Shown here: positions 29,901 through 41,900 of the stretch, piece by piece
Numbering within the stretch: position 1 is the first letter of the stretch
Layout of the letters: every line of letters begins with the position of its first letter
NCBI GenBank assembly: GCA_948146395.1
Contig: OX411549.1
Coordinates: 32,200,693-32,264,692, forward strand
DNA from: Fragum whitleyi
Lineage: Eukaryota > Mollusca > Bivalvia > Cardiida > Cardiidae
DNA: 64,000 nucleotides
Reading direction: 5' to 3'
Program-made: the position numbers and the translations under genes
The notes under the pieces: generated by a model
Database searches by the model: none
Seen by the model: the letters and a program-made list of their open reading frames with translations, nothing else
Told to the model about the DNA's origin: nothing

Positions 29901-32900
29901 CAAAATGACCTTTTTTGGCTACCATGAAACGACGAAGGCGATTATTAAAATGCTTTCTCTTTTTCTCAATTTTATTGTAAGCAATCTCTGTTTTCCCCCA
30001 AGATATTCGTGGTAATAATGCAGAGAAGATGAATTTTGTATTAGGCAAGTTGTCCATCCAGAAACAAAGATCATTACGGACTTTATGTTCTAGTTCACAA
30101 CCAGTAATTGAAGTTAGGTCGTTTGATCCCAAATGAATTATTAAAATCTTTGGTGGACTGGAATGTAGACACTGCATTTGTAGTACTGGGTTAAAGTCTG
30201 CCCAATGCATCCCTCTACGGCTAAGCCACTTGACTCCAGCTATGGAGCTGCATCCCAAGTTTGATTGGATCCGGCGGAACCTCAGACGTTTTTCCAGCCA
30301 GTACACATACGAATTACCAATAAACCAGACATCTGAAAAATACTTGACCAATGTTATTATACAGAAATAACAAACAGTAATGTTGGATTAAACATGTTAC
30401 AAATGATATCTTAGTATACCTGTACTTTAAATTATGTAATTAATAACAACTAGAAATTAGCAATGAAGGTAGTTATAATAACATCCTAGTACCTCACCCA
30501 TTAAATCATAATTAAACTTGATACTTCAGTATTAACAAAAATTTTTTGGATATGCACTTATTCTGGAAGAAATTCTATTGCAACAAAGCTAAATTCTTAT
30601 ATAATGTAAAAAGGCGTTTGATGACCATCTCCCTAACTTCTTGATTTCCTCATAAGAGACACCCTGTTTGGCAAGCCATGTGGCTGCCCCTATTCTGAAG
30701 GAATGGCTTTTATACCCTCTTGGTGACATACCCAAATTGATAAGGCATTTTGTAATCACTGCACCAAATTGGTATCTTGTAAGAGGGGATCCATTACTAT
30801 GACAGAACAAGTGATTTGAAGATTTTGGCTTGATCATTAAGTAATTTTGTAAGGCTTGTATAGGACACACATTGGATTTTTCCACTGGATGGACCGTTAC
30901 AATCTCTGGCTTGCCGGCCTGATTGGCTTTAGATTTACGAATTTTGATTTTTAATGAATGAATCCTACCAGAACAATAAATAAATTGTATATCAGGTACT
31001 TGTAAATGTCTGACGGGTTCATCAGGGGAGGTATATACCAACTCTCCTGCCCGAAATAAGCCGAAAAAAGCTAACAAATAAGCCGCTTTAAATAGTTTGG
31101 CCTCGTAACTTGAAAAACATGTTTTGTTCAGAATGCTTACAATTTTTGTCAAAACATCAAGTGTAATGGGCATTCTAGTGTCTTTGCATGGGTTCAAACG
31201 ACGGTAACCCTCGAGAAGCTTTTTGCAACGAAAATTGTTACAAGGATTCTGTAAATTGTTCAACTTGTGATAAAAACTGATGGCCGCAATGAAAGTCGAT
31301 GAAGATTTTGAAGAATAGTTCTGGTGATGTAAGAAGGCAATAAAGTATTCTAAGTGAAATAATGGGACTGGCCATTCATTCAGGAGCCCATTACTGCTTC
31401 TAAATTCATTGAATTTTTTAAGTGCGTTCTTATACACATTTTGTGTGTTCTGTGATATGCTTGCTTTGATCAATTTCATGGAGTGTTGTCCAAGATAGTC
31501 CAAAGATATGCTGGTATGGTTCTTGGTTGGCGTGTGGAGCCAGCTGTCTGAACCGCTTCATCTGAAAACGTGATAAGCTGTCGGCAATTTGGTTTTTGCA
31601 ACCAGGCAAGAATTCTGCTTTAAAATTTATGTTAAATTTAAGGCAGTGTAGTGTAAAAGATCTCACAAGAACCATAATTTTGTCTGATTTGCTTGTTTGG
31701 CTATTGATAATGTTAACAACTGACTGGTTATCACATTTAAACAAAATTTTTTTATTTCTCATATTTTTGCCCCAGATGTGGACTGCTACTAAAATGGGAA
31801 AATACTCAAGTAGCGTAATATCTTTTGTAAGGCCAGAATTATGCCATTCAATAGGCCATGCTCCTATTGCCCATTCCCCCATGAAAGTTGCCCCAAAGCC
31901 ATGACCAACTGCAGCAGAACTATCTGTATAAAGACAAATATCAGAATTATAAGTCCAGAATTGTTCATGGAACATAGAAATCCCATTAAAATTGGTCAGA
32001 AATTCTAACCACATCATCAAGTCTTGTCTCATCCCCTTTTTAACTTTGATATGGTGGAAGGGCTTAGTAATCCCACATGTTGCATTTATAAGTCTCCTAC
32101 AAAAAGGGCGACCAGGAACCACTGCACGACAAAGAAAATTAAGGGACCCTATCAAAGACTGCAATTCTTTTAATTGAACAGATTTTTTATGTGCTAACAC
32201 TTCTTTAATTATGTCGATTAATTGTTCTACTTTTGAGAGTGGTATTTTAACTTGCATTAGAATGGAATCTAGCTCAAGCCCCAAAAAAATCAGAATAGGT
32301 GTAGGCCAAACTGTTTTCTCTTCTGCCACCGGGACACCTAATTTACGACAACAATTAAAAAATGTCTGCAATAAAAGAAGGCAATCGTCAGTACCTCCTT
32401 TACCACAAAAGATGAAATCATCAAGGTAATGATCCAAGTCCCCTAATTTGCAGTTTTTCTGTACGATCCATTGTAATGCACACGCAAATTTTTCAAAAAT
32501 TGCACATGAAATACTAGCCCCAAATGGTAACATACGGTCGTGAAAAAAGAAACCACCATGACTGAAACCAACAAGGGGGTAGTCCTCTTTTGCTAGTGGT
32601 ATCAAGCGGAAGGCTGATCTGATATCGGCCTTTGCCAGTAATGTACCAGGGCCTAATTTTTGTATCATTTTAACTGCGTTATCAAATTTAGAGTAACGGA
32701 CTGAGCAGAGTGCGGGGTCAATATTGTCATTTAGTGATTCCCCTGGGGGGTAAGATAAATGGTGAATCAGTCTATATTCGTTAGGTTCTTTTTTCGGGAC
32801 TAAACCAATTGGTGACATTTTAAAATTTGAAAAAGGAATAGAAGAAAAAGGTCCTGCCACCCTGCCAGCTGATATCTCCTTATTAATCTTTTCCCAAACT

Positions 32901-35900
32901 ATGGAAGGGTTTTCAAAAGCAGATTTCAAATTATTGCAAGTTTGTAAAGTCCTAGGACCTGTATAACAGAGGGAAAAACCATACTTAAACCCATTTAGCA
33001 AAAACTGAGTCAAATTGTTGTCATAACCTAACAGTTCCCCTTGTAATGCATGAAGTTTAACTGGGGTGACACCAAGCCCCTGGCCAATGGTTTGATCATT
33101 GTCTACGAAAAGTGGTGTTTTTACGACATTTTATCTGTGTGTGCTCGCCTTTACAGACAGAACAAATATGGGCATATTTGCAGTTAGGGAATTTACAACC
33201 TCTTACCGAGTTGAAATCATAGCAAATTGATTTGTTGCGAACGACTGTATTGTAGTTGACATTATTCTGAGTTGTATTTTGATTTGAGAGAGTGGACAGA
33301 CTCATAGCTTTAAGCCAAAGATCAGAATTTATTTTTCCCCATGGCATAGGGAATATAGCTTGCCGAAGACGAAAATTTTCATCATAAATTTTCCACCAAT
33401 CAGTAGAGTTATTTCTGGCAGCTGCCTCACGTATGGTTGACATATACTGTATCAACTCACAGGCCATTTCCGGACGTTTTTTGATTACAATGTACATGTA
33501 AATTAGAAATGCATCTGTCCACTCACGGATATTAGCCACTCGTTTGGGACTTTTAGGCAGTAACTGGAGAGTGCCTTGTTCAGAAACGGTCACCTTTGTA
33601 TCCCTATTTGATTCATCAGTTGCTTCTCTGCGTAGCAACTGAGCCAAATTGACATATTCACCCTTCCAAATTTTGATACACAATTCTGACGAGACATGCA
33701 AAGCGATATCGTCGTCCGCTAAACGCATGGCTTCTGAAGGTAGGTTAAAGTCTGCTTCAGGCCAAGAATTTAAGGAATTGTTGATTGCGGCGAAGGGATT
33801 ACCGGAATTTGGTTCGTCCGAAGACAATACGACTCTCTCAGTTTCGACGAAAGCAGGTACGGGCGAATTTCTCGCCGGAATCCGTGGATCTGCAGCCGCC
33901 TCGGCCCGAGGCCGATCATATGGCTTCGCCCTAGTACTACGGCGTTTTGGCATTGCAAGAACTATTTAACAAATGTATTTTTTTTCGTGAAACCAGCCAA
34001 AATCTGTTCAAGCGCGCGAGATTGCGTAAACGGTGCAGCATAAGAATACTAACTTCCGGTCAGTTTCACGATACCCCCCAGGCCCACACCAGCGTCATTT
34101 TCGCACAATAAATTGGACTATTTGTCAGAAATAGTCTGTTTTATTCGTAACAAGTAAATGATTAGTCTGTGTCCTTCGAACTGACCCGAATCTTTTTTAC
34201 CTTTTGTAAAATCGGTAGTTAGAGTAAAAACAATTATTAAATTAAAGAAATGTTCCGGAAAAATACGGCATGAATTATCACTAGCGGTGAATCTCTGGAA
34301 CGCCGTGCATGTGCTTAATTCCGTCGGATAACGTATTTCAAATATGGAAAGCTCCGGATCAGCCCACTGATCAGACATGTGTTGAAGTCAAAAAAAAAGA
34401 AAAGAAAAACTAGAAAGCCATGAATGGCTTGAGTTGCTCCACAGGCTTGAAATTCTTGAAATCAAAGTTTTGACTAGATTTTTTAGATATTTTGGGTTCT
34501 ATTTATGTTTAAATGAATTTCAAAGTTTCCACTATTATAACAAATAGAGAATTGACCTCCACCAATAAAAGACATAATTTTCATCCAATCACGATAATTT
34601 TTGGCTGCATGATAATGGATCACCCAAGGATCATACTAATGAAGTTTGATTGATATCCATCGATTACATTCTGAGAAAATGATTTTCAAAGTGTTTTCAC
34701 TATATAACATAGAAAGAAATGACCTCCGCCCATAAAATACATTTTTTTCCTTTGAGCACAAAAATTTTAAATAGACTGATAAAGAATCACTCAAGGATCA
34801 TTCCTGTGAAATTTGGTTGATATCCATCACTTACATTCTGAGAAAATGATTTTCAAAGTTTCCACTATATAACAAATGGAGAAATGACCTCCGCTCATAA
34901 AATACACATTTTTCATTCGATCACAATGATTTTTGGTAGACTGATAAAGGGTCACCCAAGGATCATTCATGTAAAATGTGGTTGATATCTATCAGTTAGT
35001 TTTTGAGAAAATGATTTTCAAAGTTTCAACTATATAATATATGGAGAAATGACCTCCGCCCATAAAATACATATTTTCCATTTGATCACTTTAATTTTTG
35101 GTAGACTGATAAAGGGTCATCCAAGGATCAATCATGTAAAATTTGGTTGATATCTATCAGTTAGTTTCTGAGAAAATGAATTTCAAAGTTTCCACTATAT
35201 AACATATAGAGAAATGACCTCCGCCCATAAAATGCATATTTTTCATCTGATCAAAATAATTTTTGGTAGAATGATAAAGGGTCACCCAAGGATCAGTCAT
35301 GTAAAATTTTATTGGTATCCATCAATTAGAACCTGAGAAAAGTCTCTTTTTACCATATTTGGAAATTAGCCACGCCCATTCAATCCATGTTTTTCATTGG
35401 ATCAAAATTTCTCGAACAACTTTGAAAGAGGGTCACCCAAGGATCATTCCTGTGAAGTTTGGTTGAAATCCATCCAGTAGTTTCTGAGGAGAAGATTTTT
35501 AAAGAAAAAGTTTACGACCGGACGCACGGACGCACACAACGCCATGACAATAGCCCCAGTGGCTTTCAGCCAGTGGAGCTAAAAAATGAACACAAATTAA
35601 GAGACAGGTGTTTCGGAAAGTTTAATTATTTCAAGAAAAAAAAGAAAAAGAGATAACCAATGCAGTTCAAACATACAATCTTTTGTAATGAATATCAATT
35701 CTGAACTTTTTCTCTCAATTGACAACATCTGCAAAGAGAATCATGGCATAGACTATCGGTATATGTTGAGATTTTTTAAAGTCTAAATAAATATAATAAC
35801 ATTTTTTGACTTCTTTTTAACTTCTGTCAAAAAGAAGATATAACTGTTTCAAATACTTGCTTTTGTACTAGTCAATGGTTTAAACTGAACCGGGAAAAGT

Positions 35901-38900
35901 TTTGTCATCTACTGAGCTCATCTCCAAAAATGAAAAAGAAAATGTAAAAAGCATTGGGATAAAAGAAGAAAATTTTTTTAGGAAAAGAGTTGTGTGCAAA
36001 ATGTCGAAAATTTTGTCTATTAGTACCAGCCCAGACACCCGAAATGTGGCCCCAATTTTCACCAGGTTGGCCCCAACTTTTTTCATTTGGCGAAAGTGAT
36101 GGCCTCAACTTTTTGAGAGCCAGAGTGAACCCCGAGTTACCCTCACTCACTTTTAGGTACACAGAACTAGGTTTTGGATATACATTTATTTAGATATTTA
36201 CCTGAAAAATCATACTCCAAAGCATATTCATGAATTTGTTTGTCTCTCTTCTTCACATTTTCTTCTTGGCGCTAAAATAAATTCAAAATTGAATCTTGGC
36301 AATCTTTATATCTAGGTTAAGAAATTTTAAATTAATTTGGATTTTATCAGTACATGTACACTTAACAGGGGTTAAGTGATGACAAAAATATTTATATTTG
36401 GAGCAATTTAGCTTTAGATAGATTTTCCTCAATTTGCTTTATTGTTAATCGTAAGGTAAATATAATTTATTCTTTCTTTTCCTACTGATAACTTTATGAT
36501 TGCAGATATTCTTAATATTCAGGTTTTAGGTCTGAAATTTAACTGTGGCTGATTTTACACATTTACTGCACAAAGTTTAATTTTTATTAACACTTTGTAA
36601 TTCATTCATCAACAACTTCTTTCAAACTTGCAAGTTTGTTGACAGTAAACCCATTAATAGATGACAGATTATAGATTTGTTGAATTTGAAAGACCCTGAA
36701 AAGATCAATGTTTGGTTGATGAATTTAGTGTGTTGTTTTTTGTTGTTCTTTGTAAGAAGCACTGAGGATAACAAGAGATGTTTGTAAAACATGTATGCAC
36801 CTCATAAAAGCAGGTCATTAGTCTATTCTTTGTCAATCAACAAAGGGCAATAACTCACAAAATATGATGAGTAGAGTTATGGTTATTGTGCACTGCACTT
36901 CTCCTCAATGAGATCTAGCCACCTGTGAAGTTTCATGATTCTAGCTTGCATCTTTTTGAGATATGCTATGGACAAAAAATGGTCTATGGACAGACTGACC
37001 AACCAACCGAAGGGACCAACAAACCGACAAGTAAAAAACAATATACCCCCTCTTCTTCAAAGGGGGGGCATAATGAAGATATTGCTTTAATGAAGAAATT
37101 ATTTGTAAAGCCATTTCCCTCTTTTTTCACATTATTTGCAGGTGTTTTTCTTCAAGGGTTTTAGGAAGTAGGATTTTGTTTGATTGAATGGAGTTCAATA
37201 ATCTTCCAGTTATACCCTGGCAGCTGGAGCACCTTACAATGAATTCATGGTATTTCTCACACCAGTTCTACCCTTACATCCTTTCCTAGCCTCCAACTGT
37301 TATCCCACATAGGTCTCAACCCATTGGTGGAAGACAATTTGTAGAAAAGGATGTATGCTGCTGTCGGAAATTGAACCCAGGATCTCTTGAATGATAGTCC
37401 AATGCACTACCACTATGCTATGACGCCGACAGGATTTTGTTGGAGTAGGTCAAGCAATCAGTAAGTAAACTGACCTCAGCCTCCTGCTCTAGCCTCCCGA
37501 CCTCCAACAACAATGTGGATCTTTCTCTACCTAGCTTTTCTTCCTGTCTGATCAATTCTTCATTTCTGTCTTCATACTTAAATGACAACATACTCTTGTA
37601 TTCAAATATTCAACAAGTACATTAGGTTGTGGATACATAAGTTGAAAGAAAAAGTAAGACAAAAGTTCACATGCCAATAATGTGGTTTAATATAATTTCA
37701 ACTAAACAAACATATTTGGTTATCCCCTCATTAGTGTAAAAGATGTATAGTCGAATCCTTCTATAAGCAACTTGGATAATATGGGTTTTCGGTTATTAGC
37801 AACTTTTCCTCCAGCACAAAACCATTTCTTCTTTAGCCTAAGTAAAATTTGTTTGATAATAGAACCTCTGATTCTAGAAACTCCCAGATAATGGAAACAA
37901 TTATGGAAATCAGATATAAGAAACAATAAGGAGATAACATCGGGACATAAATGTTTTAAAATACAAATTAAGAAGTTTGGACTTTGAGTAATAAAAACAC
38001 GAGAAGATCATAAGCTTTCTTGTCGAACCCATTTTCAATATGATATCTGTCTATAAATTTCACAAAAAATGACCCGACTTCAAACACGCTGCAAAACACC
38101 TGGCCTGGTTGAGGGAATCTTTGTTTTCATTACAACATTCTTTTCTCTCATGTTTACTCCACAGCCTTATTAATTTACATAAATAGTGGAATTACATATA
38201 GCGGACCTTCCTTAAAAAGGTAAATTGTTCTGGCTAACCATGGTCTGAACTTTTAATTTGTACCGATCTGTGACCTTTGGATTTGAAAGCGGTGGGTTCT
38301 CCAGATAATTAATATAAAGACGTAAATAAATTTCAAAATTCTTTTTTTTTCAATTCCGTTAAGTTAGAAGGGGTCACAGATATAACCAATCGATCAGAAC
38401 TGACCAAATGTACAGGCATTTATGCGGATAGTTCTTATGCCGACATTGTAATCATACACTTCCGAAATTGGGATTCTGACTGAAACAGGATTATTGGATA
38501 ATAGAAACCTCCGCTTAATAGCAACTTTTCTTCTGACAAATAGGTGTTGCTATTAAGCAGATTCCTTTGTATAACCAATACTAAGCCAAGTTGCTGATAT
38601 TTTTCCATATATTTTTTTGTTCAAGACAGTTTACCTCTTGTAATGTTCTCTGCCTTTCTTCAAGTTTGTCTTTGAATTCTGCAAGAGTTCTCTTTAATTC
38701 TTCATCAGTGCCTGAAAATATAAAGAAACAATTTTTAACCTTCAAGTGAAGCAATTATATCAAAATATTGAGATGATTTCAAGTACATTAAAATTCTTAC
38801 ATGGAAAATCTTTTTTTCTACACCAGTCATCATGGACATGTTTGTCTGAAACAAGTCTAAACTCCCTTTTCAAATAACATTAATTGGATTACACTAATTT

Positions 38901-41900
38901 AATTACACTATACTGCATTTTTTTCCTAAGATCCCTAAGATTCACTTAATAAAAGTTTTATTCTAGACTAAGTTAAAAATTTTCTGCCTTAAAGAAAATT
39001 CTTTATATAAAGAGTATAGAAATGCATTCTTCGAGGAGAAATTTCAGAAGAATTTTGAATCATGCAATAATTAATTCCATAGAAACTCTTGATGTATCCA
39101 AAGTGAAAATCTTAAGGTAGTGGAACCATAATATTTCCACAACATTTAGAAACTCACAAACTTTCACAATGTTGACCAAGGTTTCCCAATGAAATCATTA
39201 GGAAACCTTGGTTAACACCGTTAAAGTTCATTTCTTCCAAAATGTTGCGGGACTATTACAGGTCCACTACCTTCAAACATCAGAACACCTGTTCTTAAAA
39301 ACATTCTTTAAACTTTTCAAAGTCTTAAAATAAATGGTTTTCAAATAAGAGGCTAGAAAACATGGCTTCTATGAATGTATAGCTTGATTGACTGACAAAA
39401 ATACTCAAAATACTCAAATAAGCTCTTCCAAGGTATAATAAATTGATCTACTGAGTGAACCACCTGTTAACATAGACATTACCTTGGAATTCATTTTTAA
39501 TCTGGTCTTGTAGTTCCTCTGAGTGTTTCTCTATCTGTTTCTTTTCACTACTCAGTTGGGCTGAAATAATGGAATAACATGCAATTCAAAATATTCTGCG
39601 ATCATAAAATCTCATTAACAGCAGAATGTACTCAGATGAGCGAACATTTTTTCAATTGTATGAAAGATACATATGGGCTTTATGCTTAAATTTTGTTCAT
39701 GGACAAATTATAGGCCAATCAGACAGCTTTAATCTAAACAGAAGAAGTTGAAATTAATCCTTATCTTACTAAATTGAATTTTTTGTCAAAAAAGATTGCA
39801 AATTTCTGGGACGTAAACACGTTTCAACCATTCTGCCTCCAAGTTTTTCTATCTTAAATCAAGTAGCTAGCAGGTAGAGTGATCTTAGTCTATACTGTCT
39901 GCCAAAGCTAAAAGTGTACAGCAGGATCATGCTGCTATACGTGAGACATGGTTTTTGTCTAACTTCAACAAAGCAGAGTCCTAAGGCTCTTAGGGGTCTG
40001 TTCTTAAACGTTTTGGAGTCACTGTTTAAGATACTGATTTCTTTTTAGCACTAAACTTATTTTTATATGAATTTAGAGCTATTCTGTGGTAACAGGTAAA
40101 GAAAGCATCAGATATATATTGACTAAATGGGGGCTCAACTTCAGAAAGGAATTGAAGACTGTCTCATACAGTCTTCAACTCTTTTCTGAAGCTGTTCCCC
40201 TGATGGTCTTTGGGACTCATTTGAGTGTCCTGGCTACTTATTTGAGAGTTTCAGACTTGCAAAACCTGCATCCCTTGAAACCCTGTCAAGATGTTCTTTG
40301 TTTTGTGTTTTACACACTATGTATCTTCAAACTCACTTATCTCATTACGAATCTCAAATATCTCTGCTGACTGTTCCTCAATCTGAATAAGCTTCTCCTA
40401 CAATAAAAAGAGAAAGAGCATATAAGCAAAAAGAATTCCTTGTAAAGTGATTATCTTCTTAGGAAAAGAGAGATATAAGGGGTAAAATCTATTGTAACAT
40501 CATAGCCATTTTATCCAGGAGCTCTATCATTCAGTGAAAGTGTTATGTATATATATACCCTATCCCAACAAATAAAGGGAGGAATTGTTAAATCAGCCAC
40601 TTTGTCTTTTTCCCAAAATTTGGTAAGGCATGTAATCCCACTTTCAACATTTCTCAATTAATACCCTTGGCACATGTGACCCTGGCCTTGATACTTCTCA
40701 TAAAAGTACAACTCAAGCTGTCATCTGAGCCTTTAGCTGCTCACCCAACTTAGGCTGTGAGATTATCTTGATCTATTGATGGAAGATTGGCAGATTAAGA
40801 AAGAAAATTCACAACCAAAGGATCTACAGCCCAAAGTATTTCTATCTAAGTTAACGAAGGTTTGCCAACAGACATATTTATAGAGTACCTCTATGGGTTC
40901 TAAATCTTTGTTGAATTTCTCTACTGAAGCTTTTGATGCTGCAAGCTTTCCTTCTTGTTCAGTAAGATCACATTGGAACTGCAAGTAGAAAAATTGTCAC
41001 ATTCTTAAATTCAAGATCACAATATGAGCAAACTTAAATTGGTGATCAATCACAAAAGCAAAGGACATTTCACAGGATTCAGCACAAAACTATTGTAAGC
41101 GCCTTTATACATAGACATTAACAATAGTTTTGTGCTAACCCCTTGATATATTAAACTAAGAAAGATTAAATATAATATATCTTTATACTTAATGAATTGT
41201 TTGCTAACCATGCATTTCTTCATACATTTTCTTATATCCCATTCGCTTTCTTGGTCATTTATCTTTCTTTACAAACCATACATGATGGCTATATTGTCAA
41301 TACATCATTTAGGAGGGGTCCAAATAAAGGGATTCAATAAATTATCAATAAATTAGAATTTTAGTAACAAATCTGAAAGAGACCATATTCTAAGCATCAT
41401 TCCTGTGAATTTGGTTATTGTTGTGGACACGTCAACGTCTGTATGTTGTTCCCGCGTTACGTTAACGTCGTTTCGTCGAATAGTATATTTGAGTAGGCAT
41501 AATGACCTTCATTCTCAACTTCTGCTACTGCCGTTTTCAATAATATGTCTGGTTTGTCGTGATTAACGTTCATTATTGTTGTTTTGGGTGCCCCCTCGAT
41601 ATCTGACTTAAAACGGGGATTCTTGAAACAAATACTAGTATGATGTTTCTTATCGCAATATCTGCAAGTTCTTTTTGACTGACAATTGACCACATAATGA
41701 TTTCCTAGACAGTTGAAGCACATTCTTCTCCATTTAACTTCGTCAACCCTTGAGACCTGACTGGCGAATTCTCTGCATTCGTTGCTGTAATGCTCTTGTC
41801 TACAATAGGCACATTTTACTGGTTTCTCAACCACGCTCGTGTTAGTATCTACATCAGTTATGCTTTGTGTAGCAGTATAGAACATTGCTGTTGGGTTTTG

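Larger units (their letters stand above)
28410..34145 (-). mobile_element. Ngaro-type tyrosine-recombinase retrotransposon (5.7 kb)
   Basis: In element orientation (minus strand) the order is repeat A1 (34145-33982), gag-like ORF, reverse transcriptase/RNase H, tyrosine recombinase, SGNH hydrolase, repeat B1 (29709-29246), A2 (29245-29082), a 208-bp spacer and B2 (28873-28410). Split direct repeats A1...B1A2B2, together with a tyrosine recombinase, no methyltransferase and an SGNH hydrolase ORF, define the Ngaro group. Both repeat pairs look identical by eye, and all four ORFs are open, so the insertion is probably recent. It sits in RAD50 intron 13, in the same orientation as the gene. Confidence 0.9.
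27938..35984 (-). repeat. Inverted, interrupted copy of the 2857-4033 repeat
   Basis: This is the reverse complement of 2857-4033 in three blocks: 27938-28405, 34146-34395 and about 35590-35984. The first gap is the Ngaro retrotransposon (28410-34145); the second is a HINE-like element (34408-35587). Removing both leaves a continuous alignment with 2857-4033, so the two insertions came after the repeat duplicated. Confidence 0.8.

Noticed and set aside
30589..31503. Phage integrase from a prophage or integron
   Set aside because: The recombinase lies between RT/RNase H and SGNH ORFs within split direct repeats, in an animal intron. It belongs to the Ngaro retroelement.
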